A stretch of 64,000 nt of DNA from Filosporella fistucella (taxonomy: Eukaryota; Ascomycota; Leotiomycetes; Helotiales). Both the position numbers and the translations under genes were made by a program. The stretch lies in assembly GCA_030077755.1 (NCBI GenBank), contig JAQJZZ010000002.1:1178001-1242000 (forward strand), in the 5' to 3' direction. The notes beneath the pieces are model-generated. The model was not told the origin of the DNA. It made no database searches and saw only the letters and a program-made list of their open reading frames with translations. This document shows positions 1 to 11,374 of the stretch, piece after piece; the stretch's first letter is position 1, and each line of letters starts with the position of its first letter.

Positions 1-848
1 TCCACTGTAGATATTCAACTTAATTCCCCTGAATCACATTAGCACAACGCATTTCCGCATAATCTCAAGAAACTCACGGGTCATTACTGCTATAAGCACC
101 CGGAAACTTCACCGTATCGCCCCCCGTCTTCGTTCCACTCCCCGTGATCTTGATATTGGAACATGACATGTAGAACTGGGCTCCCTTATCGCTATACGCT
201 GAATGCAATGCAATAAGCTCAACGCGCATCAGGTATTGTCCCGGTGCGAGACACGATGGCATCGTGAAGTCCCACCAGCCATTTCCAGCGATCATGCTAT
301 CGACGCCCCATTTACCGGTGCTGGTATCGAGACCTTCCTCAGCTACTTTGAACCAGGAGAGACCTGCTGGATCAGCCGTGGCTGCGTTATCAACTTTGGC
401 TAGATAGGCCATTGCTGGGCCTTTGTGAGAAGGTGCAATTGGATTGTCTTTATCGTTGGCGCCTTGGGGGCCGCCGATTATATGTTGGAACCAGGCTCCT
501 ACTTTGGCTCCCGCGGGGATGGTGATGATGTCTTTGCTGACGGGGGATTTAAGACCGGTGTTGCATGCTATTGCTGAGGTGGTGACGTCTTGCACTGGAT
601 AGTTGGAGGAGGGGGCGCGGACTGTAGGGGGGTGTTAGTATTTTGATATTTTCGAATTTGAACGGGGAAGAGGGGGAGAGAAGAGGTGATGTCGGATCTT
701 GCAATTGAGGAACATGTATGGGAACCGGAGCTGACTTACCACCAAACAGAGAGCCCTGATCTTGTCCATTAACTCGAACGCGTTGAAATATACAGTGACC
801 ATTGACACTAGCTGCTGCTAGAGCAAGAGAGATGAGTGAAAGACGCAT
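1..848 (-). CDS. AA9 lytic polysaccharide monooxygenase, 3' part outside window
   Basis: This is a secreted copper enzyme of family AA9 (formerly GH61), which oxidatively cleaves cellulose. The start at 848 gives a signal peptide ending in ...AAASVNG, so the mature protein begins HCIFQ. That His is the N-terminal ligand of the copper histidine brace. The second ligand is the His of PSHKGP, and the axial Tyr lies in QFYMSC. Exons are 848-740, 621-78 and 28-1, with GT-AG introns; the first intron has a TACTAAC branch site, and phases close. The last visible residues follow the family pattern DPGIKLNIY. About 225 residues are visible; a C-terminal linker or CBM1, if present, lies beyond base 1. 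A sugar transporter and a GH3 enzyme elsewhere in the window fit the same lifestyle, but they are too far away to form a cluster. Confidence 0.93.
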
Positions 849-2325
849 TTTGATCTCCAAAATTTCTTGAAAATATACTGAATAGAAGTGAAGTACTGTC
901 TTTCAAATGCTCACAAGAGAAGAACCTCAGAACCTGGGGAGAATCTACTTCTTTAATGTTACCTTCCTTTTATACCCAATTTTCAAGTACCGGGCTCCCA
1001 TCCTACATGCCCAGGAATAATAAAGTGCAAACGCGGGGACGCCTCTTTTTACCGCAGGCATGGGTATTAAACATGAACGCTTCGGCTCCGGTAGATGAGA
1101 TTGATGAAACGGCTTAAATGAACGACCAACAAAGATGAGGATGGCTGTCATGTGGTGAGAAAGTAGCTCCGAATTACTTTTGTGTTTAGATGTCACTTGA
1201 CATTAAGAGCGGCCCGGAAACCGAGGCAGATAGATTGGGAAGGAGGTTTTGAAACTAGAAATGAGGTTTTAGGGTGAGTAGATGGGGAGGCGAGGTGGTG
1301 GATAAACGGGAGGACAATGTGTTTCCCGCCTTGGGGAATGATGATCTTGAGAGAGGTTGATGAACGGAGGGTGGTTGTTGAGTTTGAGCTGTGATGAAGG
1401 AGATAGGTACTTTGCAGATCTTGGAACGTCCTCTGTGGCTTCAGGTTGATGGAAAGAGCTGCTCTCCCAATTGGAACCTAACTGTTCATAGAGTGAGATC
1501 ACGTGTGTTCTCCCACAAACAGGTAGGTATAGCAAAACACTTTTGTGAGGGTGGAGAGGTGGTACAAAGGTGCCTTGGATAAGGTATGTCACATATCTGG
1601 TTGAACAAGGCGGTGTATGGCAGGGAAAGGTAGGCGTTTAAGGTGAGGTGGGCAATGAACAGTCATGTGACAACCTTTCATACGAGCACCCGCGGATTTC
1701 GAATGTTCTCCTCCCGTGGTTCTTGCTTCAAACCACAACAGCACCCACCAGAGTTTTCGGTACTAAGCTACTTCCATTTTCCAAGTTGACGCATCTTGCA
1801 AAGCTGCAAATTCCATGCTACTCGAGTCATACAGTATCTAGGTCCTCCTTTCTATCCATGGATTTATCATGTTTGTACTCATGCCATTTTCAAGCTGTCG
1901 TTCCTACCCTGGTGAGTTCACCACCTTCCTGTGTGCTCCCGTGAAGGCTGTCCGGTATTTGGCATCAACCCGGTTCGTGCGAGGCAGTGAGCCGGAATAT
2001 TATGTTACAAGCCCTTCTGCTCTGGATTGGAGAAAGGAATCTTTTGGCAAGTTTGCCCCGAAGCCCGTTTGTCGTATCATAGAAAGCCCTACCTATGCGT
2101 TCTTGGTGGTACAAAGCCAGTAGGTCGTGGTTTTCGTCGTCCTCGTTGGCAAACGAGGAAGGATAGATGCATGAGGCACGACGGGCTCATCAATTCCATT
2201 GTTGGCGCGCCCTCTTGACCCTTCTTCAGGATCGTGCTGCCATGCCATCAATGGCCTCCGTCCTTCTGAACTCGATTTCTCGGTATCACGATACACTTTT
2301 TTGGGGGGGTTTTGACCCGGGTAGG
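849..2325. other. Intergenic region between LPMO and ankyrin gene
   Basis: This divergent spacer should contain both promoters. Only short open frames of fewer than 110 codons occur on either strand. None has a family motif or consistent splice signals, so I assign no gene here. Confidence 0.6.
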
Positions 2326-4833
2326 ATGGATGGGCTCTCATCTGTGAGTGCTGTATTTGCCGTCGTTCAGTTAGCCACCACTCTGAGTAATGGTATCATA
2401 AAATTGTAAGTGTAGTTCCCTTGCTCTGAGACGTCATTAGTATGCAAGTCTGACCTGTTCTAGGTGCCACTTCGTACAAGACCTTGATGATGCACCCAAT
2501 GACATTAAGGGAATTACGTGTGATCTTGAGCTCTTGGAGGCCCTTTTGAGTCAGATCCGACGTGATAGTGATATGTTGGGACTGCACGAGAGTGTTTATG
2601 AGGCGCTTGAAAGATGCATGGAGCCACTGAACGCATTATTAGACATTATGAACACACTTATCAAAGGGCTCGGTTCCAGCAATAAGTTGCGGCGCAAATG
2701 GGCAGCTGTCGAAACGGTTTTACAGGCCGAAAAGATTTCGAAGTTCAAACAGAATATTCGTGATGCCACAAGCAACTTGTTGATAGCACAACAGTATTCT
2801 GTGGCGTACGTAAAGAAGTGGATTGCATTACCGTAACTGATTGTACCCATAGCCTCTCAAGCCAGCTGCAATTCCAGACGCAACAGATATCAATGATGAA
2901 GTTCGATGATGCTCTATCGAAGTTATCAAGGTGTTTGTCCTTGAAAGACACGTCCATTCTGCCATGTTCATGCAAGAAACAAGCGCTCCTTCGAACAGCC
3001 TCCCATGATATCCACAACAAAGTGTCGACTTGGCCGATCCGTCCGATGCAGGCCGTGCTCGAGGCACAATTACAGAAAGCAGTTCGAGAATCGATCACCG
3101 AGTTTCTACACCACCATGGCTCAACTCGTCAGTAGTCAATCACGACATACACGATTCAAGCGGCGATATTATGAGCACAAGTAGGAGGCGTATCGTGGGG
3201 ACTTCCCACACAACGACTCGAACTCCTTTTGGAAGCATTCATTGCACCGTGATAACATATCACCGAATTAAGCGCATTAGAAACGCTGAGGATGTGTCAG
3301 AAAGCCAACGGCCGAAGAATTATGACATGAAAACTATGTTCAGCTTTATTCCTTCGCGGTGGATACTGAAACTTGGTGTGGCGAAAGTCTTGAATCTTGA
3401 TCTTATGAAGATAAGCACCCAGGGTTGGCAGCCCACTGTCAAAGTCTTTAATGTAGGTTCATGCAACCTCAGAATGCCTGAATTGAGTTCAATTCTGACA
3501 GATAGCAGCTCGTTCCTTCAGGTTCTCTGATATTCGAATTTTGTAGATCCGGTAATGTCAAAGCGGTGGAGCAATTGCTTCGTCGTAAAGATGCATCAGT
3601 TTATGATATGGATGAGCATGGCATAACACCATTACACGAAAGTGTCTTCATTTTACGAGGTAGACCTTGCTAATAAATTGCAGGTTGCGGCAGGTAGATG
3701 TGAGGCAAATATAGTCAGTCTGCTTCTCAACAACGGTGCGGATTCTGGGGCGCGAGATAACATCGCATTGTAAGACTTTTGAATACTAATTTCACAGTCA
3801 ACTGACAAATCTCGGTAGAACGCCATTTGATAGAGCGTGTACTCCGCAAAATATTTTGCTATATGTTGAGGGAAAATTCGTCAAGTGCAGACGGTTCTCA
3901 ACCCAGCAAATATATGATACGGTAAAGGAGTTCTTGTCTCTAGATGACTCGTTCTACGATAATTTTGAAGTCCACAATTTGGGGAGTCTCATCTCCAGTG
4001 AAGGAAACCGAGGGTCTGTTGGTCTCAGTGTTTGGGGACAGATCCCCTCTACGTGGCTGCTTGATTCCATCCTTCCCGAGGCAATGCCATCGATCCTCGA
4101 TGCCGAGTTCTGGCGCCTCTGCCTTATTAGCACTTTGCATTCTAAACCTGGTCATCACTCAACACCGAAATTATTGAGTAATTGCCAAGTTGACACGGTC
4201 CGATCAGTGTTCCTGGGTTGGGTCTCCAGCAAAATTTGTTCTTCCTATAGACAACAATCATTTCGAGCCGCTTTACGAGACTTCAATCTGTTGAGAGAGC
4301 ATTCTGGAGGTATTTGCTTTTCGCACAACAATGATTCTCCAATATTTAGTGCTATGGGGAGATCAACAACCTTCTTGGAATTCCGCCGTATATTGCTCGA
4401 GGCAAACATCAACATCCAAGAAGTCATTCGGGAACAGATTCAAACTTTTCCGAATGGCTGGACCGAGAAGACTTTGGCCAATGCTTGGCACCTGGACTAC
4501 TCGTGCACTCCTTTTGTCGGACACCTCAGCTTTCATTGTATGATCTGCGGCAAATCTCTGATTCCATATTACGACGAGGACGAGAAAGAGATTCCCTGGA
4601 CAAGCACATTGAGAAGACTAAAGGCTGGATTGGATGTAGACTCCCCTTTGACCGATGAAGAGCTGAGAGATCAGAAACTGTGGGAATATTTCTTGAACCT
4701 TGAAGATTTACAGACGTGTTCAGCATGCATGGCTAAATACGTAGTACTGGAGCCAGATTACGATTCTACGGATTTAGCTGATTGCAAGGAAGCCACCGAT
4801 ACAGCTAGCTATACGGTAGCTGATGGGAATTGA
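2326..4833 (+). CDS. Ankyrin-repeat protein with fungal STAND-type N-terminal domain
   Basis: The N-terminus (MDGLSSVSAVFAVVQLATTL...) matches the helical 'fungal N-terminal domain of STAND proteins' pattern. The middle carries the segment usual in such proteins (TRTPFGSIHC ... FIPSRWILKLG ... GWQPTVKVFN). Two ankyrin-like units follow (SGNVKAVEQLLRR, DEHGITPLHES, NIVSLLLNNGAD). The roughly 330-residue C-terminal part has no motif I recognise. Exons are 2326-2405, 2464-2805, 2853-3131, 3185-3452, 3509-3643, 3684-3769 and 3819-4833, and all phases close. The donor after 3643 (GTCTTC) is weak and is the least certain junction. No NACHT or NB-ARC nucleotide-binding domain is visible, so this is not a full NLR. 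Function is unknown; ankyrin repeats imply protein binding. Confidence 0.75.
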
Positions 4834-5158
4834 TATGAAGCTGTTTTAGGGGAGAATGAGACTCAGGTGGCTTTGCAATTTGTTTGAATGTTTCTCTTCT
4901 TCGTGAAACAGTCATGTGGAGTCTCTCTATATTAGTATTGAATGCTTAAGCTGGGCGTAACCGTGCTTTGAGCGTGTGCAAATCCTAGATTGAGAAAATC
5001 CTGATCAGTTCAATTTGCCGATAACAATCGAATACTTCCAGACCGTATCTTCTTACTGCACAGTAAGATACATGGAAAGAACATGAAGTCACATGCGATG
5101 AAGCAACATAATAACAGGTAAGCTGTGATGAACTAGCTTGCAAGATAGTGACGGGAGA
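4834..5158. other. Intergenic, 3' flanks of two converging genes
   Basis: This short AT-rich spacer lies between the ankyrin gene and the small Cys-rich gene on the opposite strand. I see nothing else in it. Confidence 0.6.
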
Positions 5159-5560
5159 CTAGGAGGAGGAGGTCTCAGGAGCCCCAGGAAAATTGAAATT
5201 CTGATTTGGAGCTGAGTCGCATCTTAACAGATTAATTGGGCGGAAACTTACTTGCCAGCGGCCTCAGGAAGGAGCAAGCATGAGCGATTGCATTTAGATT
5301 CTTTCTCTTCACGCATGCGATTGTGGACGTAGTTTTTTTCCTGGCGGATTTTCAGTACAATTGTGATCATGCTGATTAAGACCACCCACTTTGCAAGGAA
5401 CGATGAACAGAAAGGTTTAGCGATTGCTGTCGATCGTTGGAAACAGCTGTAATAATCAGTACTTTGTTCGTCATAATGTAGAGAGCATACTTGTCAAGGT
5501 TATTTCCACAATGTGCATAGACTGAGGCTGCACAGGCTAGAAGAGAAAACAATCTTATGT
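5159..5560 (-). CDS. Small Cys-rich secreted-type protein, start codon not found
   Basis: Four short exons read in one consistent frame: about 5560-5491, 5446-5390, 5340-5252 and 5211-5159. Their introns are 40-50 nt; the first two have TACTGA branch sites. The first exon encodes a signal-peptide-like core ending SLLACAASVYA. The mature part holds five Cys in the blocks CGN, DNCFQ, FCSSF, IACV and HACSF. This resembles the short fungal secreted family with DNCL..A...FCS...ACSC spacing. The tail is Thr/Pro/Ser rich. An alternative last acceptor (AAATCAG) would give a different, shorter tail. No in-frame ATG precedes the signal-like segment, so the first exon is either far upstream behind an unseen intron or lost. 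In the second case this is a recent pseudogene. The product would be about 90 residues. Confidence 0.5.
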
Positions 5561-6787
5561 TGAAATTTTTGTGACAATAATGGATTTTGAGAATATTAGA
5601 CACTTGTCGTAGTATTGCTCTCACTATTAAAAGATATATGTATATGTCTGCTCTATCTTGTAAAAGATACAGGCTTGAGACAAAACTCAATCATGTTCTA
5701 CCAATCCATATCTTGGCTCATGATAAGAGACAGTGAATGGATTTGCACCTAGTGTCTCTGAATTATAAGAGATCAAAACCCGTAAATACTGAAATTGTTC
5801 AAGCGAGAAGCTACGGAGTTTCTTTGAAAGGAAAGAAAAGAAGGGGATGAATTCCAGATCAAAATAAAATCAGTTGACCGAACTTGAAACCTAGCAGTTA
5901 CCGTCATTGAAATTGAACGGATGATAATGAGCCCTTGCATTCTCTTTTTTCGACAATGCCGAGCAAGGTTGGTTCGATTCTCGATGAGACATCACCACGA
6001 GGTGAGTTGTGAATCTCGCTAAGCAGCGGGAGGAACCGGGGATCTCGATTGACTTACAAGTCCTGACCTCAAGGAGGAATCGAAGCAAGTCCACTTAGAC
6101 TAAAACTGGTTTCCCGACACTTCCAAGGACGAGTATTGCAGACTAAAATAACAAGACTGGGGTAGTCAAATAGCAGAAGTACCTGTATCTTATCGAATTA
6201 TTTCCAGCTCATTACCCCCAGATCTGGTTCGTACGATGCAGGATAAGAAATTCTATACCGATGAATATCTCAGCCAAAAGCAGAAACCACCAAACAGAAA
6301 TCAGGTTGAGCTCAAGAGGCGAGACATGTTTTGACAAATCAATGCTGAATTCGGTATGATGAGGTGGCATATTGATATAAAGACCAGCCAAGTCCCCCAT
6401 GAGCTCGCGAAGAAAACTGTCAAGTAAAACAGTTTATAGGTCAAGCCCACTATACGGTAAAGATCCTCATTTATATTGCTCTTTTACAGTAGCATTTTGA
6501 TTGTTAAAGTATGGACTCTCATCTGAACACTTGCGCCTGTATCTGGTCGTTTGTCAGACCAATATATGATAATAAGGCCATGGTATATCCCCTGCGACAT
6601 TTGTCGAATTGCAAGGCTCCTCCAGGAACCCCATCGTTATCGCCGGAGAAATTGACAGCCCAGATACCCAAATCCTACCCTTCCCAAGTACCCCAATCCC
6701 AAACCCAATGGGGTGATTTGCCAGAACTCCATGACAGAAACTCCACGCTGAATTACAATGAAGCAACAAAAGCAAATAGATATAACA
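5561..6787. other. Intergenic region
   Basis: No convincing gene. Short open frames occur on both strands. At 5960-5985 there is an isolated GGTTCGATTC box resembling a tRNA T-arm, but no cloverleaf can be built around it. Confidence 0.55.
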
Positions 6788-8563
6788 TTAGTAACTTAGA
6801 TCCACATCGCCTAATTGCGCTATGATCTTATCTTCCTCCGTGATAGTTGTTCCACTATCTGCAGTACTGGTACTGGTTCCAGTCCGACGCCTAGGTTCTT
6901 CGTTCTCGGTGAGTTGAATGCCACTCGAAGACGCTCCCTCGTCGCGCATTTCTTGAAAGCTCCAACTAGGCTGGAACGATTTACTGTTCCACGCATGTTC
7001 AACTCTTTCGTACATTTCATCAATCTGTTCAAGACTGATTTTACTTGTTTCGTAGACCATGGTCCAGACAAAGACAAGTGCAATACAACAGAAGAATCCC
7101 CAGATGAAGAATACCTTCGCCTGCAAATTCGCATATCCTTCACCCTGGTTTACAAGATACGGTGTACCGTATGCTAACGAAAAGTTGAGAAGCCAGTTGG
7201 ATGCTGTTGATATCGACATCGACTTGGCTCGCACCTTGAGGGGATATATTTCCGAGGTGACGACCCAGACGACTGGACCCCATGAGGAGGCAAAGAAGAA
7301 GAGATAGATGTTCACGAATACAATGAGGACCAAGTTGGCTGCGTATGAATCGGGTAGTGCCGTGCCAACAGAGGCGACAAGGAGCTGACAGAATGCCATA
7401 CCGCCGGCGCCAATCATCAAAAGGCGACGACGTCCGAGTGATTCAACGAGGAACATTCCAGGGACAGTAGAGACCACGTTGACTACGTTTGTGATGAGAG
7501 CGATGATGAAGGGAGATGGAATGCCGATGTGTCTGAAGAATGTGGTCCCGTAGTAGAATATAAAGTTGCATCCTGAAAGTTGCTGCAGAATTTGTAGACC
7601 ACACCCGGTGAAGGTACGACGGCCTAATCGAGGAGATCCAAAGAACACATCCTTATATGTTGAAGGACCGAGGCTGAGTTCGTATTCATGATTCGCTTCG
7701 ATCTCAGCAAGTTCTTCGATAAGAGCTGGATGTGTAATGTCAAGACGTCGAAGTCGACTCAATGACGAAGCAGCAGAGGCGTGCAAACCTCTTTTGATGA
7801 GATAACGTGGGGTCTCGGGGAGTAAGACCAAACCAAGGAGTAAGATACCGGCCCAAACAAACTGAAGAGCCAGTGGTATCCTGAATGCATTGGCATGATC
7901 CATTCCTTCGGTAAGTATATTTACTACTGAGGCAAGGAGAAGTCCCGAGGTAATAGCGAATTGGTATGCGCAGACGAGTGTACCACGAATCCATTTTGGT
8001 GCCATTTCGGATTGATATAAAGGAACAAGGACCGATATAATTCCAACACCTAGACCTGCAAAGTATCTAGATTGCGTTAGCTGTCTAAAGTCCCGTCGTC
8101 CCTGGGATATATTCCTACCTTCCCGCAACGAGTAGCGGAATTGCCATAGCAAGCGTTTGAAGCAGAACACCGAACGAGAATATGACCACTGCAATGATGA
8201 GAGAAATACGTCGTCCAAGCTTGTCTCCTAAAGGCGCTGCAAGAAGTGCTCCGCAAAATGTCCCTGCACTCAATATCGCGACGACCACTGAAGACTGCGC
8301 GGGAGATATATTCGGTTTTCCGTCGAGAGGATCGAGATAGCCTGTTGAGAATTGATCCCTAAATGCGGCCATAGCCAATATTCCAGAGATCGTCCTGCGG
8401 AAATGTCAGACGCCATTTCCCACTTGCTTCGTTCGCTTTCAACTCACCCCGTATCATAACCAAAGAGTAATCCACCACATGCCACGAACAAACCGACCAT
8501 AATGGCCGGTGCTGAAGAGCCAGCAACATTATCGGGCTTATGCCAGGCCATGGCGATTGCCAT
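6788..8563 (-). CDS. MFS hexose transporter (sugar porter family)
   Basis: This is a plasma-membrane sugar carrier with 12 expected transmembrane segments, predicted to be 556 residues. Exons are 8563-8448, 8394-8119 and 8066-6788, with closing phases. Sugar-porter motifs are present in order: GDKLGRR after TM2, PETPRYL after TM6, the TM7 segment QQLSGCNFIFYYGTTFF, ESLGRRR between TM8 and TM9, and PLKVRAKSMSISTASNWLLNF around TM10. The TM7 motif is typical of fungal HXT-like glucose/hexose carriers; substrate cannot be fixed from sequence alone. The roughly 90-residue cytosolic tail is rich in Ser, Thr and Glu, which suggests regulated endocytosis (inference). The gene-poor stretch upstream may hold a long promoter or leader. 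Confidence 0.92.
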
Positions 8564-10657
8564 GATGAATAGAAGGAGGTTGTCAGGTCAGCGCAGAGAG
8601 TGAGGTTGCCGTCGAGAAGTTTGAAAGATGCTGTCGTCTATGATGATCACCAGGTTTTAGAGCGCAAATAATAGGCATCCCTATTGGCAGACGGGACGTT
8701 TCGCACAGTAGAGCCCTCTGGCTTCGAGTAACATCCCCTGGCCGTTGAAAGGAAGAAGAAGAGCCCTATAGCAGTCTCACGTGGTAGAGGTGGAGGAGAG
8801 GATGTGGTCGAGATGGTTGTTCGAGAGTGGAGCACTGGATCAGAGTTGAAGGACGACGAGACGAGGGAACGAGGGGATCTGTCGGTGGGTAGAGGCCAGT
8901 AGGTGCCGGGGGACTGGTTTGAATATGGGTCGGCGAGGACGTTTATTTGGGAGGACGGCGGAGGATGGGTGATGGGGTGGTCGTGGGCCGGAGGCAAGCA
9001 AGCAAGCAGCGAGCCAAAGAGTGTGCAGGAGAGCAGGCTGGTCAGGCAGGCTCACAGACACAGACTGGCTGTCAAGTCGAAGGTTATTAGGGTGTGGGGA
9101 AGACTTTCGATTTCTCGACCGGGGAGGGAACAAGCGCCAAACCCAAGAATTATTCGAAGACACAACCAGCAGCGAGCCAGCAGAGCCAAAGAGCGGGCTG
9201 GAGTTCTGGATGTCTGGATAGGGGGGCAAGACTTTTTGGTGTGGGTTGGCGCAGAGCTGAGCAGCTGTATGGTGCAAAAGAGCAGTGCAGTGGTGGTGCA
9301 TCCATCCACCTTGTGCTACTCGCCTGCAAGATCCTGGGAAGGTCTCAGTCACATTCGCCCTCCGAAAAAGGGACACCAAATGAAGGCTTGGGGCGAAGGA
9401 TTCCAGGAGGTGAGAAAGCGAGTAGAAAGGACTCAGAGTGCAACGGACAACACGAGAATGCGGGAGGCGGCAGCAGTAAGAGGGCACAATGCAGATTGGA
9501 ATTGATATATATGCGGACTTCAATGACCAGATTATTCAAGATGGCAGCAGACGGAATCGAGGACGGAGGCCGGATTGAAGGTGATAGAAGGTCGACTTGC
9601 GACGAGGACAAGATGGGAAAAGGGTCGGAACGATTCAGGTGATGATAACTTAAAGCAGCATGCAATGGGCGCATTTTCTGTTCTTCCGGCCCTTCCATGC
9701 TCATGCTCAAGCTGCATTTGCCTACGGGCTAGTTTTGACTTTGAGGGGAAGAAGCCATTCGAGCCAACAGCCAGACTCTTTAGGTTTAGTCGACCAGTTT
9801 CCCCCTTCCCTTCGACTACTGTACTGTACATGGGACTTCGTACTCTACCTACCTCGAGCCTACCACGCATGCCTTACTCCACCAGCCCATTTGCTGCTGT
9901 TGGTCTTCTCTTCTGGCCTTGACTTCCTGCCCTCAGGCAATTCGCCTCATACCCAGAACAAAGAACATGACATGACATGGCTGACATGCATTGCGTCGAC
10001 TCAATTTCATCAAAATCACCGTGGCTGAAATCTTCACCGCGTTGAACGTCAATGTCACGCTCAAAAATGGCACTCCTCGCAGGCTGCACTTTCATGTTGC
10101 CATCTTCCCCTGAGCTGAAGCGGTCAACCAACAATATCGTAGCTACCACATGGTTTCAACCAAGTGGGAGATGGCATGCTCGGCTTGATCTTTGCGGTGG
10201 CTGTTGTGCAACCAAGAGGAACCAAGAAATATCTCCTCATCTCACCAATTTGGCAATGCCAGTGGCACGGGAAGACTATGAACCTTGATTTTTTTTGGTT
10301 GAAATTACTTGCCAGAGTCAGCTGGTCTTTTCTTTTGAGGAACAATCTGTAGAATTCATGACACAGTACATGCAATCATCAATATGTCTACGCACTGCTT
10401 GAATTATACTCAGACCAGCATCAGAGTACGAGGGATACACTGCGGAAGGAATTTGCTACACTTCGATACATGGACCTGCAAAGGCGTCGCACGCTAAGTA
10501 AGACATTTATGCTTTTGAATAACGATTCGTGTGCAATATAGGGCGTCTTATTGCACTACATATAGCCAAGGGGTAAGTATGACATGTTGGTTTGCAGATG
10601 TCCTCCGAAGTTCGTAACGACTTCCATAAGGATGATTACCTCACACCATTTGTACCG
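8564..10657. other. Long upstream region of the hexose transporter
   Basis: Between 8.65 and 9.9 kb, open frames of 100-227 codons overlap on both strands. They share no family motif, have Pro/Ser/His-rich translations and no splice logic, so I take them as chance frames in GC-richer promoter or leader DNA. Nothing else is recognisable up to 10.66 kb. Confidence 0.5.
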
Positions 10658-11374
10658 CTAACCTCCTGAAAAACTGGTCAAGAAAAAAAAGCACGACACA
10701 AGCAGTCCAAAGTATCGCCAAGTAAATACAATCATCATAAACGGCGCTCCATACGCATACGGGATTGCAAGGCCAAGTGCCGCCCAGAATCGCCAACGCG
10801 GAACTTCTACCCCGTACTCACTATAATCACGGTGCTTTAAGCACCTCGTCTACCAAGAACACAGAAGATGAGAGATGAGTTTTGAACAGCCAAAAATAAT
10901 ACTAATGAGCTCATGAGCATATTTCCAACGACAAGTGCCAACACAGTGCAGCATAGCACATGCCAACCAAGGTCCGTGACCACGGCTGTCAGCGGAATAT
11001 CAAATGCCTCAAGGGCTGGTCCCTTCAAATCAAGGCTGGTCACCGAGGCCGACGAATTATTTGGAAGACATAAATTGTTATCAACTGGAACTGGCAGCTG
11101 GCTATTATGCCGAAGCGGTTTTCGGTGCAGAACATAAAACGGTGGCTGAGAATCTGGGGTGGGAATGTCCCGAAAATAACCAACGTCACGGGAGACGCAG
11201 ATGGGGTTTCACTGTTTAGAAAGTTAACTTTCTATGCGAAAGAACGGTAAGGTGTTTCGTGTTTCTTTCTATTTTGGGTGCGAGATAGAATGATGCTGCT
11301 GAATAATGCGGTTTGGTTTGTTTTACTGTTGTGGAAGGATCATAGATTGGCTTCCGGTTCCGTATTTGAGCCAT
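10658..11374 (-). CDS. Possible small multi-pass membrane protein
   Basis: The best-supported part is two exons, about 11145-10903 and 10849-10658, joined by a 53-nt intron (GTATTA...TTGGTAG) that keeps phase 0. They encode a soluble stretch followed by hydrophobic segments (LGWHVLCCTVLALVVGNML, then AALGLAIPYAYGAPFMMIVF and YFGLLVSCFFFLT). A charged link reading KHRDYSEYGVEVPRWRFW lies between them. A first exon 11374-11246 starting MAQIRNRKP would join in phase but uses a weak GTTCTT donor. The model gives about 190 residues. I recognise no family. Support comes from frame continuity, clean codon use and alternating hydrophobic blocks; a chance frame remains possible. Confidence 0.35.

Noticed and set aside
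5955..6120. tRNA-like GGTTCGATTC box with nearby short inverted segments
   Set aside because: No A box at the right distance, no acceptor stem and no anticodon arm can be formed on either strand. At best it is a fragment of a tRNA-derived element.
8840..9523. 227-codon minus-strand frame and overlapping 200-codon plus-strand frame
   Set aside because: Both are low-complexity Pro/Ser/His-rich translations without motifs or splice signals, in the promoter region of the hexose transporter.
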